From NCBI RefSeq assembly GCF_900102905.1, contig NZ_FNFV01000001.1, positions 255,501 through 319,500 on the forward strand: DNA of 64,000 bases. Reading direction: 5' to 3'. Under the pieces are notes generated by a model. It saw only the letters and a list, made by a program, of their open reading frames with translations. It did no database searches and had not been told where the DNA came from. Shown here one piece after another: positions 35,415 through 44,616 of this stretch (position 1 is its first letter; every line of letters begins with the position of its first letter). The translations under genes and the position numbers were made by a program. The stretch comes from Meinhardsimonia xiamenensis. GTDB lineage: Bacteria; Pseudomonadota; Alphaproteobacteria; Rhodobacterales; Rhodobacteraceae.

Positions 35415-35443
35415 AGGCCCGGCGCACCCCGCGCCGGGCCTTT
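35415..35443 (+). terminator. Rho-independent terminator of the sseA operon
   Basis: Perfect stem AGGCCCGGCGC (35415-35425) with GCGCCGGGCCT (35431-35441), loop ACCCC, followed by TTTCGC. It lies 22 bases after the rhodanese stop and 23 bases before the amtB stop. The reverse strand offers TAATTGTGTT after the stem and may terminate amtB as well. Confidence 0.85.
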
Positions 35444-35466
35444 CGCGTCTCGCCTTTCGCGCCGGC

Positions 35467-36804
35467 TCAGGCGGCGTGGAACTCGGGATAGGCCTCCATG
35501 CCGAGCTCGGCGGTGTCGAGGCCGCGTTCCTCCGTCTCCGCGTCAACCCGGATGCCCATGACAGCCTTGAGGATCAGCCAGAGCGCCCCCGAGACCACGA
35601 AGACGAAGATGCCGACCACGACGATGCCCTTGATCTGGGCGAAGAGCGAGGCATCGGGGTTGGTCAGCACCACCGCGAGCGTGCCCCAGATGCCGGCGAA
35701 GAGGTGCACCGGGATCGCGCCGACGACGTCGTCGATCTTCAGCCTGTCGAGGAAGGGCACGGCGAAGACCACGATCACACCGCCGACGGCACCGATCAGC
35801 GTTGCCGCGCCGAGCGAGGGCGTCAGCGGCTCGGCGGTGATCGACACGAGCCCGGCCAGCGCGCCGTTGAGCACCATGGTCAAGTCGGGCTTGCCGAACA
35901 TGAGCTGCGTGAGGATCAGCGCGGCGACCGCGCCACCGGCCGCGGCGGCATTGGTGTTGGCAAGGATGCGCGAGATGTCGGCGACATTGGCGGCGGTGTC
36001 CATGTAGAGCTGCGAGCCGCCGTTGAAGCCGAACCAGCCCATCCACAGGATGAAGGTGCCAAGCGTGGCGAGCGGCAGGTTGGCGCCCGGGAACGGGTGC
36101 ACCTTGCCGTCCTTGTACTTGCCGAGCCGCGGACCAAGGATGAGCGCGCCTGCAAGCGCCGCCCAGCCGCCGGTGGAATGCACCACGGTGGAGCCGGCGA
36201 AGTCGAGGAAGTCGGTCACGCTGCCGTCACCCGGGGCGAGGAAGCCGCCGCCCCATTTCCACGACGCCTGGATCGGGTAGATCAGTGCCGTCAGGACGAC
36301 CACGAAGATCAGGAACGGCCAGAGCTTGATCCGCTCGGCCAGCGCGCCCGACACGATCGAGGCGGTGGTCGCACAGAACATCAGCTGAAAGAAGAAATCC
36401 GAGCCGACCGAGGCGTAGGTCAGGTCGGTTTCGGTGTCGGCAAGGCCCACGGGCTCGAGCACGGCGGGCGAGATGGCCCCGAGCACGCCGGGAATCAGCC
36501 AGCCGTCACCGGGATACATCAGGTTGTAGCCGACGAGGTAGTACATGATCGCGGCAATCGAGAAGAGCGCCACGTTCTTCATCAGCTGCATGGTGGTGTT
36601 CTTCTGGCGCACGAGGCCGGCCTCGAGCATGGTGAAGCCGGCGGCCATCCACATCACCAGAACGCCGGTGACGAGGAACATGAAGGTGGTGAAGATGTAG
36701 CCGATCTCTTCCAACGGCGGGGTGTTGTCCACCTCCTGGGCGAGCCCCAGCGCCGGCATGAGCGCGAGCGCGGCGGCGGTCAGCGCAATACGTCCTGCTT
36801 TCAT
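35467..36804 (-). CDS. amtB: Ammonium transporter
   Basis: Inner-membrane Amt/MEP/Rh channel of 445 residues with an N-terminal signal-like segment (MKAGRIALTAAALALMPALG) and about eleven membrane helices. Family motifs: FVLVTGVLV-like first helix, DFAGSTVVHSTGGWAALAGA (with the pore His) and TLGTFILWMGWFGFNGGS; the second conserved His is in AIPVHLFAG. It conducts ammonium or ammonia and is gated by binding of GlnK. AAAGGA precedes the ATG. It is 38 bases downstream of glnK in the same operon. Confidence 0.95.
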   Translation of the reverse strand: MKAGRIALTAAALALMPALGLAQEVDNTPPLEEIGYIFTTFMFLVTGVLVMWMAAGFTMLEAGLVRQKNTTMQLMKNVALFSIAAIMYYLVGYNLMYPGDGWLIPGVLGAISPAVLEPVGLADTETDLTYASVGSDFFFQLMFCATTASIVSGALAERIKLWPFLIFVVVLTALIYPIQASWKWGGGFLAPGDGSVTDFLDFAGSTVVHSTGGWAALAGALILGPRLGKYKDGKVHPFPGANLPLATLGTFILWMGWFGFNGGSQLYMDTAANVADISRILANTNAAAAGGAVAALILTQLMFGKPDLTMVLNGALAGLVSITAEPLTPSLGAATLIGAVGGVIVVFAVPFLDRLKIDDVVGAIPVHLFAGIWGTLAVVLTNPDASLFAQIKGIVVVGIFVFVVSGALWLILKAVMGIRVDAETEERGLDTAELGMEAYPEFHAA

Positions 36805-36842
36805 GACTTTCGGTCCTTTCCGCTCTGTCCAAGGCGCGCCGC

Positions 36843-37400
<558 letters not shown>

Positions 37401-37440
37401 CTAGTTTCCGGGCACGGGCAGGTATCTCGGCGCAGCATCC

Positions 37441-39558
37441 ATGAGCAGATCGGGCAAGGGGCGAAAACGGACCGTGACGGGCCGTTCGCGCGCCGCCGAA
37501 AACGGCGGCAGCGGGCGGAGGCCGGGTATCATCGCCCGGCTCTGGCGCCTTCTGCGCCGACTGATCTGGGCCGTCACTTGGCGCGCGACGGCGGCGGTGG
37601 CGCTGATCGTGGGTCTCCTGGTGGGCTGGCAGGCGCTCAGCATGCCCCCCGCCTCGGAGCTGCTCGATGCGCGCACCCGCGGTTCGGTCACGCTGCTTGA
37701 CCGCTACGGCAATGTCTTTGCCTGGCGAGGCGAGCAGTTCGGCGGGCAGATCACCGCGGAGATGGTCTCCCCCCATCTCAAGAACGCCATCATCGCCACC
37801 GAGGACCGCCGCTTCTACCGCCATTTCGGGGTTGATCCCATCGGCATCGCCGGGGCGATCCGCATCAACCTTAGCGAGGGGCGGGGGCCGTTCGAGGGCC
37901 ATGGCGGCTCCACCATCACCCAGCAGACGGCGAAGCTTCTCTGCCTCGGCCGGCCCTATGACCCCAAGCGCTGGGAGAGCGAGGCCGCCTACGAGGCCGA
38001 TTGCCGCGAGACGACGCTTGCGCGCAAGATCCAGGAGGCGATCTATGCGCTGGCGATGGAGCTGCGTTACAGCAAGGACGAGATCCTGACCATCTACCTC
38101 AACCGCGCCTATCTCGGGGCGGGCACGCGCGGCTTCGAAGCCGCCGCGCAGCGCTATTTCGGCAAGTCGGCGGCGGAGGTGAACGCGGCCGAGGCGGCAA
38201 TGCTGGCCGGGCTTCTGAAGGCGCCGACGCGCTTTGCTCCCACCAACAACCTCAGGCGCGCCCAGGAGCGCGCCAACGTGGTGATCGGGCTGATGGAGGA
38301 GGCGGGCTATCTCTCCGCCACCGAGGCCGACCGGGCGCGCGCCAATCCCGCCGAGCTGTCGGCGGCGGCCGAGGCGCGGGCGGGCGGCTATTTTGCCGAC
38401 TGGGTGATGGATCAGGGGCCTTCCTTCCTCACCCGCGAGACCACCGAGGATGTCGTCATCCGCACGACCTTCGACCCCTTCATTCAGGCGGCGGCGGAGG
38501 AGGCGGTGCAGTATGTCTTCGACAATCTGGTGCGCGAGGGGTCGAAGGCGCAGGCGGCGGTGGTGGTGATGTCGGCCGACGGCGCGGTGCGCGCGATGGT
38601 GGGCGGGCGGCGCTTCAAGGGCGTGGCCGGCCAGTTCAACCGCGCCATCCAGGCCAAGCGGCAGACGGGCTCGGCCTTCAAGCCTTTCGTCTATGCCACC
38701 GCGCTCGAGCTCGGCTACCGGTGGGATTCGCTGGTGCGCGACGAGCCGCTGACCATCGACATTCCCGGCTCCGGCCCCTGGTCGCCGAAGAACTACGACG
38801 GCGCGTTTCGCGGGCCGGTGACGCTTGCCTATGCGCTTGCCCATTCGCTCAACGTGCCGGCGGTGCGGGTGTCGGAGGCGGTGGGGCGCGATCTGGTTCG
38901 GCAGGTGGCGGAGGGCTTCGGCATCCACAGTGATCTGGCCAGCGGGCCGGCGCTGGCGCTCGGTGCCTCGGAGTCGACGCTTCTGGAGATGACCGGCGCC
39001 TACGCCGGCATTCTCAACGGCGGCAGCTCGGTCACGCCTTACGGGCTGATCGAGCTGAAGCTCATCGGTGACGAGACGCCGCTCATGGGCAAGGGCGGGG
39101 GCATCGGCGAGCGGGTGATCTCCGAGGAGTCGGCGCGTCAGCTCGTCTACATGATGAGCCGCGTGATCACCGAGGGGACGGGCCGGCGCGCGGCGCTGCC
39201 CGACCGCGAGGCCGCCGGCAAGACCGGCACCACCCAGGCCGCGCGGGATGCGTGGTTTCTGGGCTTTACCGCCGATTACGTGGCGGGCGTCTGGATGGGC
39301 TATGACGACAACACCCCGCTCACCGGCGTCACCGGCGGCGGGCTGCCGGCGGAGATATGGCGGCAAACCATGCTGCGGGTGCATGAGGGCCTGCCGCCCC
39401 GGCCGTTGCCCATGATCCGGCCGGAGCAGGAATCCTCGCCTGCGGCGCCGGCTGCTGCGCGGGGCGTGGGCGAGGCGCGCAGGCAACGCCGGCCCGGCAA
39501 TATTGCCGATCGGGTGATCATGGAGCTTTTGGGCGTTATCCTCGGCAACGGGCGCTGA
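37441..39558 (+). CDS. Class A penicillin-binding protein (PBP1A family)
   Basis: Bifunctional peptidoglycan synthase of 705 residues. A basic cytoplasmic tail and one membrane helix (~46-64) precede the GT51 glycosyltransferase domain, with catalytic Glu121 in ATEDRRFYRHFG and GGSTITQQTAK. The transpeptidase domain has all three motifs: Ser411-x-x-Lys414 (GSAFKP), Ser469-Leu-Asn471 (SLN) and Lys594-Thr-Gly (KTG). It polymerises and cross-links glycan strands in the periplasm. The start ATG sits in the divergent region with glnK. The C-terminal ~60 residues are Pro/Ala/Arg-rich and probably disordered. Convergent with fdsA. Confidence 0.95.
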   Translation: MSRSGKGRKRTVTGRSRAAENGGSGRRPGIIARLWRLLRRLIWAVTWRATAAVALIVGLLVGWQALSMPPASELLDARTRGSVTLLDRYGNVFAWRGEQFGGQITAEMVSPHLKNAIIATEDRRFYRHFGVDPIGIAGAIRINLSEGRGPFEGHGGSTITQQTAKLLCLGRPYDPKRWESEAAYEADCRETTLARKIQEAIYALAMELRYSKDEILTIYLNRAYLGAGTRGFEAAAQRYFGKSAAEVNAAEAAMLAGLLKAPTRFAPTNNLRRAQERANVVIGLMEEAGYLSATEADRARANPAELSAAAEARAGGYFADWVMDQGPSFLTRETTEDVVIRTTFDPFIQAAAEEAVQYVFDNLVREGSKAQAAVVVMSADGAVRAMVGGRRFKGVAGQFNRAIQAKRQTGSAFKPFVYATALELGYRWDSLVRDEPLTIDIPGSGPWSPKNYDGAFRGPVTLAYALAHSLNVPAVRVSEAVGRDLVRQVAEGFGIHSDLASGPALALGASESTLLEMTGAYAGILNGGSSVTPYGLIELKLIGDETPLMGKGGGIGERVISEESARQLVYMMSRVITEGTGRRAALPDREAAGKTGTTQAARDAWFLGFTADYVAGVWMGYDDNTPLTGVTGGGLPAEIWRQTMLRVHEGLPPRPLPMIRPEQESSPAAPAAARGVGEARRQRRPGNIADRVIMELLGVILGNGR

Positions 39559-39611
39559 GCCGCCGTGACGCTCCGCCGCGGCGGCCTGTGGCCGAAGCAG
39601 GCGGGCGCGCC

Positions 39612-42395
39612 TTACTCCGCGGCGGTTGCCTGAGCGGCAGGCTCCACGCGAACCGCGGCGAACTTGAACTCGGGGATCTTGCCCCACGGGTCGAGCGCGG
39701 GGTTGGTGAGGATGTTCGCCGCCGCCTCGACATAGGCAAAGGGCATGAACACCATCTCGGGCGGCACCGCGGCATCGGCGCGCGCACGCGCCACAACGCT
39801 CCCCCGCCGGGTGGTCAGGCGCACCGGATCGCCCGGCGCGATGCCGAGGCGCGCGAGCGTCGCCGGGTTGAGCGAGGCGGTGGCCTCGGGCTCCAGCGCA
39901 TCGAGCACGCTTGCGTGCCGGGTGATCGCGCCGGTGTGCCAGTGCTCGAGCTGGCGGCCCGTGGTGAGCACCATCGGGAAGTCGGCGTCGGGCTCCTCGG
40001 CCGGCGGGGCGAATTTCGCGGGCGCGAAGCGCGCGCGCCCTTCGGCGCGCGGGAAGCCGTCGCCAAAGACGATGGGCTGGCCCGGATCGTCGGGCGAGAG
40101 GCTCGGATAGGTGACGGCGCTTTCGCGCTCGAGCCGCTCCCATGTGATGTTGTCGAGCGAGGCCATGCCGCGCTTCATCTCGGCGAAGACCTCGCGCGGG
40201 TGGCTGTAGTGCCAGTCGAGCCCGAGGCGGCGGGCGATCTGAGTGGTGATCCACCAGTCCTCCCGCGCCTCGCCGGGCGGCGGCACGGCGGGCCGGCCCA
40301 TCTGCACCTGACGGTTGGTGTTGGTCACGGTGCCGGTCTTCTCGTAGAAGGCGGTGGCGGGCAGCACCACATCGGCGTAGCGGGCGGTCTCCGTCAGGAA
40401 GATGTCCTGCACAACGAGGTGCTCGAGCTTGGCCAGGGCCTCGCGGGCGTGGGTGAGGTCAGGGTCCGACATCGCCGGGTTCTCGCCGAGGATGTACATG
40501 CCCTTGATCTCGCCCTTGTGGACGGCGTCAAGAATCTCGGTCACGGTCAGCCCCGGCTGGGGATCGAGGTTCTCCACCCCCCAGATTTCGGCGAACCTTG
40601 CCCGCGCCGCCGCGTCGGCGACGCTCTGGTAGTCGGGAAACACCATCGGGATGAGCCCCGCGTCAGACGCACCCTGCACGTTGTTCTGGCCGCGCAGCGG
40701 GTGCAGCCCGGTGCCGGGCCGCCCGACATGGCCGCACATCAGCGCCAGCGCAATGAGGCAGCGGGAGTTGTCGGTGCCGTGGATGTGCTGGCTGATCCCC
40801 ATGCCCCAGAAGATCATCCCCGCCTGCCCCCGGGCGAAGTCGCGGGCGACCGCGCGCAGGGTCTCGGCCGGGATGCCGCAAATGGCGGACATCTCGTCGA
40901 TGTCGGTGGCCTCGAGATGGGCGCGCATCGCCTCCCAGTTCTCGGTGAAGGCGGCGATGTATTGCGCGTCATAGAGCCCTTCCTGCACGATGGCGGCCAT
41001 GATGCCGTTGAGCATCGCCACATCGGTGCCGGGGCGGAACTGCAGCATGTGCGTGGCGTGGCGGGCAAGCACCTGTCCGCGCGGGTCGGCCACGATCAGC
41101 TTGCCGCCGCGCTTGGCGAACTGCTTGAAATATGTGGCGGCGACAGGGTGGTTCTCGGCAGGATTGGCGCCGATGACGATGGCGACATCGGCGTGCTCGA
41201 TCTCGTTGAAGGTGGCGGTGACGGCGCCGGAGCCGACGTTTTCCATCAGCGCGGCGACCGAGGAGGCGTGGCAAAGCCGCGTGCAGTGATCGACATTGTT
41301 GTGCCCGAAGCCCTCGCGGATGAGCCGCTGGAACAGATAGGCCTCCTCATTGGTGCATTTGGCCGAGCCGAAGCCCGCCACCGCGCGCCCGCCATGGGCA
41401 TCGCGCAGGGCGGCAAGGCCCCTTGCCGCGGTATCGAGCGCCTCCTCCCATGTCGCCTCGCGGAAATGGGTGAAGGGGTTGGCGGGGTCGACGTCGATCT
41501 CCTTCGGGGCGCCCTCGCGGCGAATGAGCGGCTTCGTCAGCCGGTGCGGGTGGTGGATGTAGTCGAAGCCGAAGCGGCCCTTGACGCAGAGGCGGTTCTC
41601 GTTCGCCGGTCCCTCGGCGCCGTCGATGTAGAGGATGCGCTCGCCCTTCACCTTCACCGACACCTGGCAGCCGACGCCGCAATAGGGGCAGACGGTCTTC
41701 ACCTCGCGGTCGAAGGCGGCCGAGTCGCCCCTCTGGGCGTCGTCGAGAAGGCTTGCTTCCATCAGCGCGCCGGTCGGGCAGGCCTGCACGCATTCGCCGC
41801 AGGCCACGCAGGTGCTCTCGCCCATCGGGTCGGCGAAATCGAAGACGGGGAAGCTGTCATGCCCCCGGCCGGCCATGCCGATGACGTCATTGACCTGCAC
41901 CTCGCGGCAGGCGCGCACGCAGAGATTGCACTGGATGCAGGCATCGAGATTGACGCGCATGGCGACGTGGCTGGCGTCGAGAAGCGGCACGCGCTCGGAC
42001 TCCATCGCCGGGAAGCGGCTTGTCGAGACGCCGTTTGCCTCGGCCATAGCCCAGAGATGGGAGGAGCGGTCATGCGCCGATTCGCGCAGGGGCTGGTCGG
42101 CGAGCAGAAGCTCCATCACCGTCTTGCGCGCCTTCTCGGCGCGGGGCGTGGCGGTGTTGACGACCATGCCATCGGCCACCGGCCGGATGCAGGAGGCGAC
42201 GAGCGTGCGCTCGCCCTCCACCTCCACCATGCAGGCGCGGCAGTTGCCGTCGGGGCGGTAGCCCGGCGCGGGCTTGTGGCACAGGTGCGGGATGGTCAGG
42301 CCGCGGCCGTGGGCAGCCTCCCAGATGGTGGTGCCTTCGGGCACGGTGAGCGTTTGGCCGTCGAGCGTGAAGGTGACGGTAGGCGCGTCTGTCAT
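39612..42395 (-). CDS. fdsA: NAD-dependent formate dehydrogenase, alpha subunit
   Basis: Molybdenum-containing catalytic subunit of 927 residues that oxidises formate to CO2. Cofactor sites in order: an N-terminal [2Fe-2S] ferredoxin domain (CHKPAPGYRPDGNCRACMVE), a His/Cys cluster region, two [4Fe-4S] clusters (CIQCNLCVRAC and CVACGECVQACPTG), and the catalytic-domain cluster (CPYCGVGC). The bis-MGD domain follows. The active-site ligand is Cys in VDHCTRLCH rather than selenocysteine. GEREEDWW-like and late molybdopterin-binding segments (TGRQLEHWHTG, LTTRRGSV) are present. AAGGGAGG precedes the ATG. It follows the fused beta/gamma gene after a structured 130-base spacer. Confidence 0.96.
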   Translation of the reverse strand: MTDAPTVTFTLDGQTLTVPEGTTIWEAAHGRGLTIPHLCHKPAPGYRPDGNCRACMVEVEGERTLVASCIRPVADGMVVNTATPRAEKARKTVMELLLADQPLRESAHDRSSHLWAMAEANGVSTSRFPAMESERVPLLDASHVAMRVNLDACIQCNLCVRACREVQVNDVIGMAGRGHDSFPVFDFADPMGESTCVACGECVQACPTGALMEASLLDDAQRGDSAAFDREVKTVCPYCGVGCQVSVKVKGERILYIDGAEGPANENRLCVKGRFGFDYIHHPHRLTKPLIRREGAPKEIDVDPANPFTHFREATWEEALDTAARGLAALRDAHGGRAVAGFGSAKCTNEEAYLFQRLIREGFGHNNVDHCTRLCHASSVAALMENVGSGAVTATFNEIEHADVAIVIGANPAENHPVAATYFKQFAKRGGKLIVADPRGQVLARHATHMLQFRPGTDVAMLNGIMAAIVQEGLYDAQYIAAFTENWEAMRAHLEATDIDEMSAICGIPAETLRAVARDFARGQAGMIFWGMGISQHIHGTDNSRCLIALALMCGHVGRPGTGLHPLRGQNNVQGASDAGLIPMVFPDYQSVADAAARARFAEIWGVENLDPQPGLTVTEILDAVHKGEIKGMYILGENPAMSDPDLTHAREALAKLEHLVVQDIFLTETARYADVVLPATAFYEKTGTVTNTNRQVQMGRPAVPPPGEAREDWWITTQIARRLGLDWHYSHPREVFAEMKRGMASLDNITWERLERESAVTYPSLSPDDPGQPIVFGDGFPRAEGRARFAPAKFAPPAEEPDADFPMVLTTGRQLEHWHTGAITRHASVLDALEPEATASLNPATLARLGIAPGDPVRLTTRRGSVVARARADAAVPPEMVFMPFAYVEAAANILTNPALDPWGKIPEFKFAAVRVEPAAQATAAE

Positions 42396-42423
42396 TGCTG
42401 GGCCTCCCTTCTCGCATGCCACG

Positions 42424-42506
42424 CCCGGCGCGCCGCGCCGGGCAGCGCCCGACCCGCCCCCCAGGGCGGGCGCTTCATCGCGCCCACCCTCGGGCCGGGC
42501 GCTGCC
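42424..42506. repeat. Structured spacer between formate dehydrogenase genes
   Basis: Nested inverted repeats: a 9-base perfect palindrome arm pair CCCGGCGCG-C-CGCGCCGGG (42424-42442), and an outer stem GGCAGCGCCCG (42441-42451) with CGGGCGCTGCC (42496-42506). The outer stem encloses a CCCGCCC/GGGCGGG hairpin. No T-run follows in the direction of the operon, so it is not a standard terminator. It could adjust the ratio of the two subunits by RNA processing or stabilisation. Confidence 0.7.
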
Positions 42507-42525
42507 CTCATTTTCAGGAGCGCCA

Positions 42526-44208
42526 TCATACCTCCTCCCCGAAATGCTTCATGGTCAGGCGGATCGGGTTCGGCGCCGCCTGGCCGAGGCCGCAGATGGA
42601 GGCATCCTCCATCACTTGGGCCAGGTCTTCGAGAAGCTCACGGTCCCACTTCTCGGCCTGCATCAGCTTCACCGCCTTCTCGCAGCCCGCCCGGCAGGGG
42701 GTGCACTGCCCGCAGGACTCGTCCTCGAAGAAGCGCAGCATGTTGAGCGCGGCGGCGCGGGCGGAATCCTTGTGCGACAGCACCACCACCGCGGCCGAGC
42801 CGATGAAACTGCCGTGCGGCTGGAGCGTGTCGAAATCGAGCGGCACGTCATCGAGCGAGGCCGGCAACAGCCCCGAGGACGGCCCGCCCGGCTGATAGGC
42901 CTTGAACTCGTGCCCCTCGGCCATGCCGCCCGCCGCCTCGATCACATCGCGAATGGTGGAGCCTGCGGGCAGGAGATACACGCCCGGCTTCGCCACCCGG
43001 CCGGAGACGGAATAGCTTCTCAGCCCCTTGCGGCCGTTCTTCTCGACGCCCGACAGCACCTCCGGGCCCTCGCGGCAGATGCGCGCCACCCAGTGCAGCG
43101 TCTCGACATTGTGCACCAGCGTCGGCCGGCCAAAGAGGCCCTTCTGCGCCACATAGGGCGGGCGGTGGCGGGGCAGGCCGCGCTTGCCCTCGATCGACTC
43201 GATCATCGCCGATTCCTCGCCGCAGATATAGGCGCCCGCGCCGCGGCGCAGCTCGATGTAGCCCGGCGCGACGATGCCGGCCGCCTCGAGCGCGGCGATT
43301 TCGCGGCGAAGGATCTCCAGAACCGCCGGGTACTCGTCGCGCATGTAGATGTAGGCGCGCGCCGCCTCCACCGCCCAGGCGGCGATCAGCATCCCCTCGA
43401 GCATCAGATGCGGGGTGCGTTCGAGATAGAAGCGGTCCTTGAAGGTGCCGGGCTCGCCCTCGTCGCCGTTCACGGCCAGATAGCGCGGCGCGGGCTCGGC
43501 GCGCACGAAGCCCCATTTGCGCCCCGAGGGAAAGCCCGCGCCACCAAGCCCGCGCAGGCCGGCGGCGAGGAGCCTTTCCTGCACCTCCTGCCAATCGCCG
43601 CTCTCTCGCAGGCTCAGGAGCGTCTCGTAGCCGCCCTTGGCGCGGTAGGCGGCGAAGTCCTCGTAGTCGGGGATGACGGGATGAAAATCGCCCGCGGCGA
43701 TCACCTCGGCCACGCGCTCGGGCGTGGCGTGATCGACATGACGGTGGCCGACCTCGCACACCGGCGCCGTGTCGCAGCGGCCCATGCAGGGGGCGCGAAT
43801 CACCCGCACCTGCGAGGGGTCATGCCCGGCCCTCAACGCCTCCTTCAGCGCCTCGGCGCCCGCAAGCGCGCAGGAGAGCGAATCGCACACGCGGATGGTC
43901 AGGGCCGGCGGCGGCGTCTCGCCCTCCTTCACGAGGTCGAAATGGGCATAGAAGCTTGCCACCTCCCAGACCTCGGCCATGGAGAGGCGCATCTCCTCGG
44001 CGAGCGCGCGCAGGTGCCGGGCGGAAAGATGGCCGTAACGGTCCTGAATGAGGTGCAGATGCTCGATCAGAAGGTCGCGCCGGCGCGGTCGCTCGCCCAG
44101 AAGCGCGCGCACTTCCTCGAGCGCCGCGGGGTCAAGCTGCCGCCCCTTGGGCGTGGGGCGGGCGCGGCGGCGGCGCGGTTCGCCCGATGCGCTGCGGTCG
44201 AGGGCCAT
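42526..44208 (-). CDS. fdsB: NAD-dependent formate dehydrogenase, fused gamma-beta (diaphorase) subunit
   Basis: Fusion of 560 residues joining a NuoE-like and a NuoF-like part. The N-terminal ~160 residues carry the [2Fe-2S] set RVCDSLSC and APCMGRCDTAPVC. The NuoF part has the NADH/FMN motifs GLGGAGFPSGRKW and NGDEGEPGTFKDR, GAYICGEESAMIESIEGKRG, and the [4Fe-4S] site ESCGQCTPCRAGC with a later Cys in ASICGLG. It passes electrons from FdsA to NAD+. In other species fdsG and fdsB are separate genes. GAGGAAGG precedes the ATG. First gene of the operon, divergent from tusA. Confidence 0.94.
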   Translation of the reverse strand: MALDRSASGEPRRRRARPTPKGRQLDPAALEEVRALLGERPRRRDLLIEHLHLIQDRYGHLSARHLRALAEEMRLSMAEVWEVASFYAHFDLVKEGETPPPALTIRVCDSLSCALAGAEALKEALRAGHDPSQVRVIRAPCMGRCDTAPVCEVGHRHVDHATPERVAEVIAAGDFHPVIPDYEDFAAYRAKGGYETLLSLRESGDWQEVQERLLAAGLRGLGGAGFPSGRKWGFVRAEPAPRYLAVNGDEGEPGTFKDRFYLERTPHLMLEGMLIAAWAVEAARAYIYMRDEYPAVLEILRREIAALEAAGIVAPGYIELRRGAGAYICGEESAMIESIEGKRGLPRHRPPYVAQKGLFGRPTLVHNVETLHWVARICREGPEVLSGVEKNGRKGLRSYSVSGRVAKPGVYLLPAGSTIRDVIEAAGGMAEGHEFKAYQPGGPSSGLLPASLDDVPLDFDTLQPHGSFIGSAAVVVLSHKDSARAAALNMLRFFEDESCGQCTPCRAGCEKAVKLMQAEKWDRELLEDLAQVMEDASICGLGQAAPNPIRLTMKHFGEEV

Positions 44209-44355
44209 CTTGCCTTCCTCCCAAGGCTTGCGGAATGCGGGCAATCCTTCACGGATCTGCCCGGAAGTTCAACATGCTTGCCCGTCTCCTGCCCCGCGCC
44301 GGGCCGGGCGTCTGATCCTTCTGCGACCACGTGGACAGCGCCCGCGTCATCGCCT

Positions 44356-44616
44356 ATGGCGCTGCCCATGGAATGGGATCAGGAACTCGACGCCTCGGGG
44401 CTTCTCTGCCCGCTGCCGGTGCTCAAGGCGCGCAAGCGGCTCAAGGCCATGGCGCCGGGCGCGGTGCTCAGGCTTGTCGCCACCGATCCGGCGGCGGTCA
44501 TCGACGTGCCGCATTTCTGCGCCGAGCAGGGCCATGAGCTTCTGGCCGTGGAGGAAGGCGCGGCGGCGCGTGTTTTCTACCTGCGCAAGGGCGGTCAGAG
44601 CCCAAAGCCCGAATAG
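44356..44616 (+). CDS. tusA: Sulfur-carrier protein TusA-like
   Basis: An 86-residue SirA/TusA fold protein with the CPxP motif: DASGLLCPLPVLKARKRL, the Cys being the persulfide carrier. TusA passes sulfur from cysteine desulfurase to targets that include tRNA thiolation and molybdenum cofactor sulfuration for formate dehydrogenase. The location beside formate dehydrogenase and the mob genes favours the cofactor role here. A second ATG four codons on (MEWDQELD) is an alternative start. Its 3' end overlaps the convergent moeA gene by 22 bases. Confidence 0.9.
   Translation: MALPMEWDQELDASGLLCPLPVLKARKRLKAMAPGAVLRLVATDPAAVIDVPHFCAEQGHELLAVEEGAAARVFYLRKGGQSPKPE

Noticed and set aside
42396-42525. 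Small gene (fdsC or fdsD) between the formate dehydrogenase subunit genes
   Set aside because: The spacer is only 130 bases, made of inverted repeats, and no frame resembles either protein.
39588-42746. Plus-strand open frame of about 1052 codons opposite fdsA
   Set aside because: Low-complexity, His/Gly/Ala-rich and exactly opposite a well-supported formate dehydrogenase gene; no motif recognised.
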